From the NCBI GenBank assembly GCA_043228905.1, contig JBHGNT010000012.1, positions 16,926,001-16,990,000 of the forward strand: a stretch of DNA of 64,000 bases, written 5' to 3'. The notes under the pieces are model-generated. The model was not told the DNA's origin and did not search any database. It saw only the letters and a list, made by a program, of their open reading frames with translations. This DNA is from Azolla caroliniana (taxonomy: Eukaryota; Polypodiophyta). Made by a program: the position numbers and the translations under genes. Positions 35,161-46,890 of this stretch are shown here, in pieces (positions within the stretch are counted from its first letter, which is position 1; each line of letters opens with the position of its first letter).

Positions 35161-38100
35161 TCAGTTGGTATCCGGTTCGGACAATCTCCAGTGTCTGCTT
35201 CGGCTCGTACCCGGTTCGGACGGTATCCAACTCTCGCTTGTACTCCTCCTCAAGCTTGGCAAGTCAGGAATCGTCAATCCGAGGTCTGACATGAATTGCT
35301 GAAGCTTGTCGGCTCCTAAGGCTTTGGTGAAGATGTCGGTTGTCTAAAGATTCGTGTTGATGTGTTGAAGGTCGATATCTTCGGCCTGTACGCACTCTCG
35401 AATGAAGTGATAGTGCACTTCGATATGCTTTGTGCATGTGTGGAACACCGGGTTCCGAGCCAGATGTATACTGCTCATGTTGTCGCAATAAATGGGAGTC
35501 AAATCCTTGATGGGGAGGCCCAGATCCTTCAAAATCCTCTTGAGCCATACGACTTCACATGCAGCTACGACTACACCCTTGTATTCGGTCTCCGTACTCG
35601 AAAGTGTGACGATAGGCTGATTCTCACTACTCCAAGATATTGCTTTGCTACCGAGCGAGAAGACAAATCCAGAGGTCGATCGTCGATCGGCTTTGTAGCC
35701 TGCCCAGTCCGCGTCTGTGTACCCTTCGAGTCGTATTGGTGTGGCTAATGCGTAGAAAACGCCGTAATCCATTGTGCTGCTCACGTATCGTAATACTCGC
35801 TTAGCACAATTGAAATGGATATCTCGCGGAGTTTGCATGAATTGGCTAAGGAGTCCAACTGGATAGCTAAGGTCGGGTCGAGTGATCGTGAGATAGATGA
35901 GGCTCCCGATCAGTTGACGATATTGGGTCGGCTCACACTCTTTTGTGCCTGAGTCGGCATCCAATATAAGGTTTCGATCGAGAGGGGTTGCCACAGATTT
36001 ACATTGAGTCATCCCGAACTTGTATAACAAGTTGAGGATGTAGTGCCGTTAGGAGATCATAATGCCGACCGGAGTCCAAATTACCTCGATGCCTAGGAAG
36101 TAATGAAGCTCCTTCATGTCCGTCATCTCGAATTTGTTGGAGAGGAGGGACTTCACCTTCTTGATGTCGACTAGACTTTCACCTCCAATGACCAGATCAT
36201 CCACGTATAGGAAGGCTTCTAGAGTCGTGTCGTACGTAGAGGGAGTTGTCGGATTTCGACATTCGAAAGCCGATTTGATGAAGATATTGTGTAATCTTCG
36301 AATGCCAAGCACACGGTGCTCGTAGAGAGGCTTCTTGAGTTGGCATACAACTTTTGGATGAATGCACGATTCGAAGCCGAGTGGTTGTACCATGTACACC
36401 TCCTCGTCTAATTCGCCTTGAAGAAAGGCGTTCTTGACGTCCATTTGGTGGAGGTGCCACCCTTTTGTCGCTCCAAGTGTGATCACGGTCCGCACCATCT
36501 TCATCTTTGCCACCGGGGCAAAGGTCTCTTCATAGTCGACTCCATGTGTTTGTGCGTATCCTTTCACTATGACTGGAGCTTTGTAACGGTTTACGGAGTT
36601 GTCGGCATTACACTTCACCTTGTAGATCCATATGCAGCCAATTGCCTTCTTGTGCGGTGAGTGGGGAACGAGATCCCATGTCTCGTTCTTGGAGAGTGCT
36701 TGCATCTCCTTATTCATCGCTTCAACCCATCTGGGGTCCGTCGCGGCTTCGGAAAATGTTTCCGGCTCTTGTACTGTTGCTACCTTTATCATAAAAGCAT
36801 AATGGTATGCCATATAATTGTTGTAGCCGAATCCGCTTACGGGGTTCTTTTCACGGGTGGATCGGCGGAGCTTCTCGTTTGCGGATACTACGGCTTTCTC
36901 CGCTCCATTTGTCCGGATCTCAAGGCCTTTGAACTCACTATCGAGGGAGTGAGTCGATTCGTTGCCGTTGAAGTGATCATCTTCATACTCCGGCATTTTC
37001 ACCTTCCCTTTGTCCATCTTTGGACTCGGCCGAGATGTGCTTTGATCGCTCGGGGGCTCTTGTGGCCCACTAAGCCTTGTCGTAATTGGGCTTTCTTCGA
37101 ACATGCGTGTGAGTCAATCTTCGGCTTCTATCTCTATTTCAGCGGAATTCGGGTCGAGCGAAATCAAAGTCGAAGTTGTCTCTTGTGCGTACCATGATGC
37201 AGACTCGTCGAAAACGACGTCTCGACTTACTCGAGATTTTCGAGTTGAGGGGTTGTAGCACTTGTACCCCTTTTGCTCTAGTGAGTATCCTACAAGGATA
37301 CATTTCTCCGACTTCGGGTCAAGCTTTTGACGCTTCTCGTCGGGGATGTGCACGTATGCAATGGAGCCGAATATCCGAACATGCGATAGGTCCGGCTTCT
37401 TTCCGAAGAACTTCTCGTGCGGAGTAAGTTTGTGCACACCCGATGTCGTACACCGATTCATGAGATAGACGGCCGTGTTAGCTGCTTCCGCCCAATACAA
37501 TTTCAACATGTGCTTTTCGTTAAGCATAGCCCATGCCACTTCGAGGATGTGCCAATTCTTGCGTTCGGCCACTCCGTTTTGTTGTGGTGTATGTCGACAC
37601 GAAAACTCTTGTTGTATTCCGTCTTTCCATAGAAATGCCGAAAATTCGTCGGAGAAGTACTCCTTGCCTCCATCCGACCGAAGACATCGTACATGTTGGC
37701 TCGTGGCTTTCTCGACTTCATTCTTGAATTTTTGGAAGTGTCCGAACACTTCACTCTTTTGCCGCATCGGGTGGTAGATCCAAGTGTGCCTAGAGAAGTC
37801 GTCGATGAAGGTCACATAGTATCGGCATCTGCTGAATGTCGCCGTTTGAGCCAGTATACATCAGAATGAATTATGTCGAGTACGCCTTTGCTCATGTTCC
37901 GCTCCTTTGGAAATGGGTGCCGATGTTGCTTGCCAAATTGGCAAGCAGCACACACGCCTTCAATCTCTTTCTCCGTGAATGTCGGGAGCCCGATGACGAC
38001 TCCTTTCAATTGGATTGCCTTGAGCTTTTGGAGGTTGATATGGCCAATCCGCTTGTGCTATAGCTCTATGTCGGAATCGACTTTCATGCCCTTTGCGAAC

Positions 38101-39119
38101 ATCGCCGATTTCATCTTGTGTGAGTCGAAAATGAACATTCGGCCCTCTCTTTGTCCATGAGTGATGAGTTGGCCCTCTTTTTCGATGAAGCAACCACCTT
38201 GATTAAATCGTACTTGCATTCCTTGCTCTACAATTTGGCCGACGGAGACCAAATTCTTCGTGATAGTTGGTACATGCAAGACATTTTTAATATAAGTTTG
38301 CTTACCTTCTTCTTCGAACGGAACATTGCCGATGTGCCGAATCAGGTGCATAGTGTTGTCTCCGGTTTCGACATTGCCGGGTTGGTCCGGCTCTCGAAGT
38401 TCTCGGAACCATTCTTGATGCGAAGTCATATGGTTCGAGGCACCGGAATCAACGAACCATATGTCTTCCGAACCGGAGGCACTAGTAGAAGTAGAGGCCG
38501 ATATAGAATTCGCTTAGAGCATGTGGCCTTCCGAGGCGTTGCTCCTTGTTCGAACATGGTTTTCTTCGACCAACAACACAGACTGAAGATCGAAGGAGGG
38601 TGGATTCTCCCATGCTAGTACGACGGTCCGCATCGCGCCGAATCGTGGTGCAAGGCCGCCGAGGCATATTTGCACCATCTCATCATCGTCCACATTGACG
38701 CTTATCGAGCCAAGCGAGTCGCAAAGCTCCTTGATCTTCAAGGTGTAGCTTGTGATGGACATATCCCTTTGTTGGATGTTGTTCAACTCTTGGCAGAGTT
38801 GAAGCTTTCTCGCGGTAGTGTTGGCAGTGAAAATCTTTTGTAGATTCTCCCACGCTTCCTTCGGCGTCTCGGCTTCTCGAATGTACCCGAGCATGTGGTC
38901 ATGAACACATGTCGCCAAGCAATACATCACTCGGCTTGCCGCTTGCTCCCACATTGCATAGTTGGTGTCTTCCGAGTCGGGTAGGTTTTCTTGTGCTCCC
39001 TTGATGTAACCCCAATAGCCTTGGCCGACAAGGTATTGGTGCATCTTGTACTCCCAAGATGCGAAGTTGTTTCAGTCCAACTTCTCGCTAGGGAGAGTGA
39101 TCCCCATTTGAGTATTCAT
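35161..39119 (-). pseudogene. Copia A gag-pol polyprotein, degenerate
   Basis: Order along the minus strand: gag (UBN2-type; 39119-38514), protease with FVDSGASNHM (near 38450), integrase zinc finger with CAACQFGKQHR (near 37940) and the catalytic core with RSDGGKEYF and NGVAERKN (37815-37500). RT follows with MDVKNAFLQGELDEEV (near 36400) and YVDD (near 36205), then RNase H with YTDADWAG (near 35730) and YCDNMSS (near 35490). Damage: stops at about 39072 (Trp position), 38514, 38058 (Trp), 37114, 36049 (Gln) and 35344 (Gln); a frameshift near 37820 in integrase; a compensated frameshift in RT (about 36205-36330). The CCHC zinc knuckle expected between gag and protease is missing. The start was chosen as the ATG after the leader repeats. 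It cannot make an intact polyprotein. Confidence 0.9.
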
Positions 39120-39120
39120 T

Positions 39121-39455
39121 GTCGATTAAGCTTCCTTTCTTCTTTTCCTTCTCTCTCGAACACGAGCTATGTAGTGGTACTACGATAGTGATGAGCCGGT
39201 TCTTCTTGAACGGCGACGTAGAGCACAATTGTCGATTAAGCTTCCTTTATTCTTTTCCTTCTCTCTCGAACACGAGCTATGTAGTGGTACTATGATAGCG
39301 ATGAGCCGGTTCTTCTTGAACGGCGACGTAGAGCACAATTGTCGATTAAGCTTCCTTTATTCTTTTCCTTCTCTCTCGAACACGAGCTATGTAGTGGTAC
39401 TATGATAGCGATGAGCCGGTTCTTCTTGAACGTCGGCGTAGAGCACAACACACGA
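39121..39455 (-). repeat. Three 110-bp tandem repeats in the copia A 5' leader
   Basis: Copies start at 39121, 39231 and 39341, each opening with GTCGATTAAGCTTCC. They differ at only a few sites; the third degrades after about 39445. They lie between the primer-binding site and the gag ATG, a region that often holds packaging or enhancer signals. Confidence 0.9.
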
Positions 39456-39506
39456 TCACGATGAGGCGAGTGGGCTAGATCGAGCTACCAAATCGCTTTG
39501 ATACCA

Positions 39507-39961
39507 TGTAAAGAATTGGGTATGATTCTTGTGTAGCGGAAGAGATGTGTGTTATGTGTATGAGTGAGAGGAATTGGAGGAGAGATGAGAGAACACAAGA
39601 TAGATAGAAAAAGGAATACTCAAGAAGAAGGTGTATATTGCACAAGTAGAATAAGAATTACAAAATGTAGCATAATAAGGAGTCACAACCGACTTAGTAT
39701 GAAGTATGAGGAGGGTGCTTTATATAAAGTCATCCTCTCTCTTCATTAACTTTACAACAACCACTCTCTCTCTCTTGGGGAATGTGAAGACTCATAGTCA
39801 AGGGAAATATGTAACTCGTTAGTTATGTGTCATAGAATATGATTCTATGACACATAGTTTAATGTGTAGAGAGTAGTGGTGTGACTCTTGATCTTTGAGT
39901 AATCACGGATTCTCAAAAGGTGTGTTCACACGTTGCACTATGTTGAGCTTGATTCTCAACA
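39507..39961 (-). repeat. 5' LTR of copia A
   Basis: 455 bp, aligned end to end with the 3' LTR at 34660-35111. TATATAAAG lies near 39720-39728. The primer-binding site abuts its 3' end. Confidence 0.9.
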
Positions 39962-39966
39962 GAGGC

Positions 39967-41136
39967 ACTAGTTTGATTCTCAGCGTTGATAATCATATAA
40001 GAGAGGAGAGGAAGGGTTCATGTAAATCATATCGAAAGAAAGATGTATGCTCAATGCAATGCACTTGAAAGTGATACAATGTTTATACATAATTACATGA
40101 CAAATGACTTATGTTGGTATATTACCACTACCAAATTGGGTTGTTAAGCAAATAATACCATATCAACGTTAACCCACTTGAATAATAATGGTTATACACC
40201 ACAATTAACTTATTAATAACACTCAACTTCGTGATTACACACAATCAAACTACAGACAACACAATTATTGTTGTGCATTGAAATTATAGGTAAAATTTGC
40301 ACTATCACATTAAGTAGACAATAATAATTAGTTAATTAGCGGCAAAACCAACTATCTCAAGATTGTATGCTTTTGGATTATCAGTTATATCATTAGATGG
40401 TGCTACATCGACAACCCCATTATGGTGTGTAGTAAACAAATACTTCAGAAGGCCAATTTTAGATTAATACAATCTAGTGCCACATTGTGAACAATTTAAT
40501 CATCGCAATGGTTTCATGCCAAATCACAACTCACTCGACATATGGTTGTCATTAACACACACACAATCAAGTGGCACACCATCAGCAACGCGAAATTCGA
40601 GTCTAGATCAACAGTTTCCACATACATACAAACCACGCGTTTTTTGCCATGGGATTAGAAGTGCCACATCAATAAACACCCACTCGTAGAATCCAAGATA
40701 GGGTTACATTAACAAACACCATGATTATACAAGGAATATTATCACATAGAAATGCGTGCCACATCAAACCAACACAACACACTAACACAACAATATATGT
40801 GACCATCTAGTCATGGGGGGCTAACCACACGAGCAACCGTGATATGCTAACCTTGGGCGACAACACAAACACTATCGATTGGCCAATGTGGTTAAGGGGC
40901 AAACCGACCCAAACCCGTTGATGGGTAGCCAAGCAAAGCCCCACGGTTTCACACATCGAATGATCCCTTGGGTGGGTGGTTTCGTGTATTGAAGAAGCCG
41001 TTTTTGCTTCACCCAAGGACAACTCAATCACATCTATCTACGGTGCCCACACATTACATGGTCCACGGGATGTCACATTCCGTGAGGCCTCGGGAGACAA
41101 GAGACCTGATCCGTCCGGACAAATCCGACCGATGGG
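39967..41136. other. Unannotated intergenic sequence
   Basis: AC-rich, with many short CACAA motifs. No coding region, RNA gene or element boundary recognised. Part may be the target locus into which copia A inserted. Confidence 0.4.
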
Positions 41137-41197
41137 ACCCTAAACCCTAAACCCTAAACCCTAAAATCCTAACCCTAAGCCCCTAAACCCCTAAACC
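41137..41197. repeat. Interstitial telomere-like repeat (CCCTAAA)n
   Basis: Four clean CCCTAAA units followed by degenerate CCTAACCCTAAGCCCCTAAA units, lying 300 bp past the 3' end of the PEX11 frame. Confidence 0.9.
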
Positions 41198-41463
41198 GAT
41201 CCATGTTTTCTGATGAGAGTAGATACAGAAGAAGAAGAAGAAGAAGAAGAAGCAGAAGAAAGAAGAAGAAAGAATTAGTGAGACAGGAAAAATAGAGAAC
41301 AAAATCCGATCCATGTTTTTCCCCATCGATCGACTGACTGACTGACTGATTGTCTGGGTTTTGATCATCGGAGAGAATCTCTGAGTGCAGCAGCAGCAGC
41401 AGCAGCAGAGATAGAGAGACTCTCCAATTTTCTTCCCATCCATGGTTTACATGTGATTTGATC

Positions 41464-41492
41464 CATCCCATCCCATCCCATCCCATCCCATC
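41464..41492. repeat. (CCCAT)n microsatellite at the PEX11 3' end
   Basis: Five to six CCCAT pentamers immediately after the PEX11 stop codon, probably in its 3' UTR. Further simple repeats follow at 41227-41262 (GAA)n, 41330-41350 (GACT)n and 41388-41408 (GCA)n. Confidence 0.9.
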
Positions 41493-41494
41493 CA

Positions 41495-42433
41495 TCATTT
41501 AGATGCAGGCCAGTTCCTGTACCAGCCAGACCAGGCAGAGACAAGGCCGCTGATCCCAAGGGTTACGGCATGGCAGCAGAATGGGTTGGGCTCGATCTCC
41601 GCCAGTCCTATGATGAGGTCCGCCACATTGGCCGCGATCGCGAAGGACGCCATCACCCGCTGTGATTGGATCTTCCCCAATTCTGCTTTTAGTGCAACAT
41701 ATTTGGCCTTCTCACCACCACTGTCATCATCATCATCATCATCACCAGGATCCGAATCTTTCCTTATTAGAGGATCAGAATCTTTGGGAACCCTTAATGA
41801 AGAAGATGTCGATGATGATGATGATGATGGATCTGTTACCTTTAGGGAAGGGTTTGTCGCCTCCAGAGAACTAACCTTAGTAGAAGAAGAAGAAGAAGAA
41901 GAAGTAGAGGTTAGTGTAGCCGAGATTAGGCGTCTCTCTGCTCGGAAGCCGTTTGTGATGGCGATGAGGTCGGATATTATGAAGAAGACATAGCCGAACG
42001 ATTCGCCGAACGCCGACATGAAGCTCATCCGGGTCGCGAGGTGGGTGTCCAAGAATCCGATCCGTGCCAGCCACAAGAGATGGTCGAAGAAGAAGTAGAC
42101 CATCTCGCCTCCGTTTGCAAGCACCGCCAAAACTTGCAGACCAAAGCTTGGGCTAGGGTTAGGTTTCTTGGAATTGACACTAGGGTTAGGGTGGAGGTTC
42201 CGTAGGGCGTTAAGGCCAGACAAGAAACGGCCGGTCCGGAAGGCCTTGCGGCTCGTCCCACACGAGACCTCCCATTTCTTGGCGCGCTCGGCGAGGGATG
42301 GCCGTCCATGTGATGCCAGATGCCAGTGCGCGAGCTTTGCCACGTACTGGAATGTCTTCACCAGTTTGTCGATGCCGTCTCGCTTGGCGAGGAAGATCAC
42401 GAGGCGATCGAGAGGGTCTTCTTTCCTCGCCAT
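41495..42433 (-). CDS. PEX11B: Peroxisomal membrane protein 11 (PEX11B-like)
   Basis: PEX11 proteins sit in the peroxisome membrane and drive its elongation and division. This intronless frame encodes 312 residues. Diagnostic parts are FLAKRDGIDKLVKTFQYVAK (residues about 14-33), the KAFRTGRFLSGLNALR amphipathic segment (about 63-78), the GGEMVYFFFDHLLWLARIG membrane segment, MSFMSAFGESFGY, and the C-terminal LGISGLVSAWSGWYRNWP. It is about 80 residues longer than Arabidopsis PEX11B. The excess is an Asn/Pro/Ser insert (NLHPNPSVNSKKPNPSPS) encoded by telomere-like AACCCTA repeats at 42152-42194, and a Ser/Asp-rich linker (about 41700-41905) encoded by trinucleotide repeats. The ATG was chosen because MARKEDPLDRLV aligns with the family N-terminus. 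The core is undamaged and the gene is likely functional. Confidence 0.93.
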   Translation of the reverse strand: MARKEDPLDRLVIFLAKRDGIDKLVKTFQYVAKLAHWHLASHGRPSLAERAKKWEVSCGTSRKAFRTGRFLSGLNALRNLHPNPSVNSKKPNPSPSFGLQVLAVLANGGEMVYFFFDHLLWLARIGFLDTHLATRMSFMSAFGESFGYVFFIISDLIAITNGFRAERRLISATLTSTSSSSSSSTKVSSLEATNPSLKVTDPSSSSSSTSSSLRVPKDSDPLIRKDSDPGDDDDDDDSGGEKAKYVALKAELGKIQSQRVMASFAIAANVADLIIGLAEIEPNPFCCHAVTLGISGLVSAWSGWYRNWPASK

Positions 42434-42660
42434 GATCCCCCCTTATCAAATATGTGTGTGTGTGTGTGTGTGTGGTATTATTGATTGGATTTGGGTACAA
42501 GAATTTAATCTGGTGAATGGAAATGGGTTTGGATATGAAAGATCGATCAATACAAAGGCAATCTGGTGAGAATGGAAATGGGTTTGGATATGAAGGATTG
42601 ATCAATACAAAGGCAAGAGAGAGAATGGAGATATACTCACTCTTCCTCAACCACACATAG
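42434..42660 (-). promoter_or_regulatory. PEX11 upstream region with simple repeat and 54-bp duplication
   Basis: Directly upstream of the ATG lies a (TG)n tract (42452-42473) and an ATCCAATC motif (near 42485), CCAAT-like in plus orientation. A unit of about 54 bp containing ATGGAAATGGGTTTGGATATG is duplicated at about 42511 and 42565. No definite TATA box was identified. Confidence 0.4.
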
Positions 42661-44594
42661 ACTTTACCACTCTTATCCTTTCTCAAAAAAGCTTGAAGAA
42701 AAGTTCTACCATTTAGCCTATATCTATCAATATATATGTTATATTCTAAGGATGGAACATGATTTGTTATGCTTTTCTCCTTGGAATTAAAACTAATCCA
42801 CTCATGTTTCAAGCGAGTTTTTTTGCCTAATCAAAGAAAATGAATTATCCCCGCTTATATTTCCGGTAACCTGGTATTCGCCTCTCCCTATCAGCATACA
42901 TCAGCTAGAGTTCTCACATCATCCTGCCACATGCATGATATGTCTTGTTTCTCTCCCAAGCTATGGTATTTTACTTGTTTTTCATTGGAGGGATCGAGGC
43001 CATATGTTTTTTTTGGTTTCTTAGAGGAGATTAAGAATGCGAAAAAGTTCTAGATGAGACAATGGTTGCCGATTCAGTGTAATTTTAATATTTGAGAAAC
43101 ACAATCCGGTGTGTAGTCCCACATCATGCGATAGAAAATGTCCCAATCACGTTACTATAGAGTTTATTCTCACAACTTGGATTTTGTGCCACAAAACAAG
43201 AATCCCATTCCTGATTTATTTATTTTCTTCTCTTTTTCTCACAACTTGTTGCTTTTCACCAAAATGCAAAACCCGAACCAAATGCAAGCAAAATTCTTTA
43301 AAAGGCAATAGTATAGAAACAACTATTGCTCTACATGATGCACTTTTCTGGTACATTAAGTTGAATGCATTCTCAAGATGATTATCCTAAATAAAATGCA
43401 TATAGGATTATTAGGGCCCGTAGATAGTACAAGAGCCCTCTAGTTATTGTTTTGATCTAATTTTTAGTAGTGCTTGATGAGATACTATAAATAGTGTACA
43501 CTTCCAATGCTACACAAATTGATATGCGACCATAAATAGTTGATGTAAGATCCTAAAAATAAACCACCGAGGATTTGGATCCATTATTGAATCTGGTGCA
43601 GTTCTTGAAGTCAAACATGCATTGGTTCTTTCATCCACAGTTGAAGAGCCCATTTTTACTTTTTCCTTAATTTGTTTTCTGATTTAATAGAACTTTTTGT
43701 CTTTGAATAACAAAAGAAAATATTACAGCAACAAGAGGATATTTAAACATGTTCTTTTCCATGATTTTGATTTAGAATGCACTTTGATTGCGAAGTTTAG
43801 TTCAATTTTTACATTATGCCAGATACATGTTTAGTTCATCCAAAGACAGCACATGAGTGCTTTTTCTTGCAATGTGCTGTATTTCTTTCTACCTTCCACT
43901 ATGTCTCCTTATTCATCGGACGCATTTTCAACACATCCCCACTAGAAAAACTTTGTCTATACAGAGCTTTTAAGAAACCACAACAACCTTCCGTATCCTC
44001 AGTGTTTACGTTACTTCGATGACCTGTCTTTACTCCATGCAAAGTGCACCCTTTGACCAGAATTTTAATGCAAAACAAGTTAAGTTTATTATAAAGCGTA
44101 GAAATTGCAAAGGATTGATTGTAACACATGAGAAATGGGGAATATCTCTTTATCACCTTTAATCCATTCTGAGGTGTGTAAATTTGAATTTGCTGCTTTG
44201 ATTAGTTCTTTTAGCTCTTGATTAACCTGGAGACAAAACATGGGCCAAAACGACAATGTTTTACTTGATTTTGAGACAGCCATCTATCCATAAACAATGA
44301 GATGGTAAAACATGTTTTGATAAGAATCTTCACTAGAAGGTGAAACTAATATTAGAGGAGTTTTCTGGTTTTTTGTTTTCTTTACCCAAATTTGAAACAT
44401 TCATTGTCAACCATAGAAAGGTTCCTAATAAATGAAATCATACTTTCCCAAATCCAAAAAGATATGGCTTAACATATGTACACAATCAAAGTTTACCAAA
44501 AACAAAATTCAAATTCGATGATATATTTTTATTCTCATAGCAGAACCTCCTCATTACAAAAAATTAAACGTGCACAATATCACTCAAATTTAGA
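42661..44594. other. Intergenic sequence between PEX11 and the hydrolase gene
   Basis: No coding region recognised. The right end presumably holds the 3' UTR of the minus-strand hydrolase gene. Confidence 0.4.
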
Positions 44595-46815
44595 TCAAAA
44601 CAATCCATATTTCATTTTGATATCTACTTCTCTGGAAAAGTATTTCCGTTTTGGGTTCACAGTTTGTTTTACCTCTTCTGTGTGTTGGTGTGTGATGAGA
44701 TGCCCGCCAGGAAGCTCAACCATTCGAGCGACTGGATGTAAGTGTCGGGTGATGGTTCGAGCATGCTTTACTGATGCGATAACATCACCCCTATACAAAC
44801 AAATATAATCAATCACTTGTTAGAGAGGCAAAATACCCTACTAATGTTCTCGGTTGAAACCCTCGGTTTTTTAAAATCTTTGAATCTAGGAAAAACTATT
44901 CTAATTTCACATTTCAACCTTCCTATTTCAGCAAATTAAAGAATATCTACATATATATAGTTTTTGCCAATATTTAGAGCTTATCATTTATTTTTCTATT
45001 AAATGTTTATTTATTTTTGCGTCTTTCTTGAATTAGGTTCTCAAGAATTATCCTTCGTTAAGAGGGTGCATCTCTAAAACAAACATATCAACCAAACACC
45101 TGCCATGAATGACTGAGACCAAAATAGATGACTTTCGGATTCTTTCATATTCCTGGGATGTCATCTTATGTGTCCAGCATGCATTTAGCTGGCCTTTCTC
45201 CCCATGGCTCGGCTGCACGCCACTGGTAGAAATGTTCTTCACATACTCCTGATTCACACACACACACACACAAACAAACAAACAAATAGCGACAACACAT
45301 TATAATTATTTAAGGTAGATGTGAATTCAATACTTCAAGTCAGCACATAAATGTAAAGCAAGAGAAAAAGGACATTAAATAATTCAAAAAACATCGTCTA
45401 AAACCACTTCTTTTAAATGTTTAAATAAAACGGAATGATTTAAGCTCAGATTTTTACATATTTGATGAGGTTTAATTTCAGAATTTACAAAAGAAATGGA
45501 GCAATTTAAGCTCACATTGTACAGCATAAATGGATTGATTCAATTCCAGATTTTATAAAATAAATGGAATGATGGAAGTCCATATTTAGGAACTACTTTT
45601 ATATACAAATTTGTTTGCTACATGCATGAATATGAAATTTTTTACCTTGAAAAGGTACTCCCTTCTTGATTCCTCTCCCACTAAATCATCAAGGTAATCC
45701 TGAATCATTCATATCCAAAAATACTTCTGAAATAGCATGAAAGGAGCTTAAACAAAGATAATAAAAAATGCATGATGTGAATAGATACAAGAGAGTACAT
45801 TTCCGAAGAAAAGATACAAAGTCTCTCAGAGAAGTAAAATACCTCAGTATAATGGGTGTCAAGATCAACCAGTGCCCTTTGTTCTGGAGACTTTGCTTTC
45901 CAAAAGCGATACGCTATTGAGAGTAATTTCATGTTCAGCTGGTTGACATTGCACAAATGTTATAGAGTAATGAATTAAGTGCTAACTTCTAAGATACGAA
46001 ACCATAACAGGACCATCTAGTCAGTTTGCTCTAAATTTATGCTAGAGAAACAAGAGATTTAAATTCTAATGTAAATTAGCTTGTATCATATACAAATTAT
46101 TCCAAGTCCTAATATCTTTTAGGATTCTGGGGGTATGGTTCATAAGTAAATTTGGACACTTAAAAAGCATACAATTGCATCCTATAAAGCATCAAAAAGC
46201 TTTTTTGTTACAGATCTCAAGATATTCCTTATCTTGTTTATTTATTTCTGGTCCTAAAACAATACCCCTAATATTTTGCATATTAAGTAGGATGGCCCCT
46301 GGTTTTCAATGTTTAGCTGACTAATTAATTGAATGAATGCTGATTAAACCAACTAGATTGCCATTACGTCCAAGTAAGAATGATTAAACCTAACTAAGTT
46401 TAAGGGTATTTTGAACATTTTAGAAAACCAGGAGGCATCGTGATAAATATGCAAAAATGTTAGGCGTACTACACTGGATCAATTAAGTACTATTGGACGA
46501 ACATAATCTAACCTTGGGTACACTCTGGTAACCACCACCGGTTGCACTCAAGAGCGCCAAAGAAGCAACACGGTCAGGTGATATTGCTGCCAGCTTGGAG
46601 GATACCATGGCTCCTATTATATGCATTTGTCTCATTTAAAAAACCTGAAAATTGGATAAAGAAAAAACAGAACACAGAGAGAGAGAGAGTTTTTGAGCCT
46701 CCAAGGAAGACTAAATACGATCTATGGGGGAGACTGAGATCATGCGGATATTCGAACATGGGTTCTCTCATTTTATACTTTTCATCCTATAGCCTGAACC
46801 ATTAAACCAACAGAC

Positions 46816-46890
<75 letters not shown>

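Larger units (their letters stand above)
34660..39961 (-). mobile_element. Complete Ty1/copia element (copia A), inactive
   Basis: A 5.3-kb element with both LTRs. From 5' to 3' on the minus strand: 5' LTR 39507-39961; primer-binding site TGGTATCAAAGC at 39495-39506, which pairs with initiator tRNA-Met; leader with three 110-bp repeats; gag-pol 39119-35161; polypurine tract TTGAGGGGGCG at 35112-35122; 3' LTR 34660-35111. The flanks carry gaggt (34655-34659) and gaggc (39962-39966), a 5-bp target duplication with one mismatch. The LTRs differ by about 16 substitutions, all transitions by my reading, plus small indels. That is roughly 3.5%, so the insertion is moderately old. Confidence 0.9.

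Noticed and set aside
36661-37197. Plus-strand ORF of 178 residues with hydrophobic stretches
   Set aside because: It is antisense to the copia A integrase-RT linker.
39121-39455. CRISPR-like array
   Set aside because: Whole 110-bp units repeat with no variable spacers, in a plant retrotransposon leader.
41183-41498. Minus-strand Leu/Ser-rich frame past the PEX11 stop
   Set aside because: It is composed of GAA, GCA and CCCAT simple repeats in the PEX11 3' region, with no family features.
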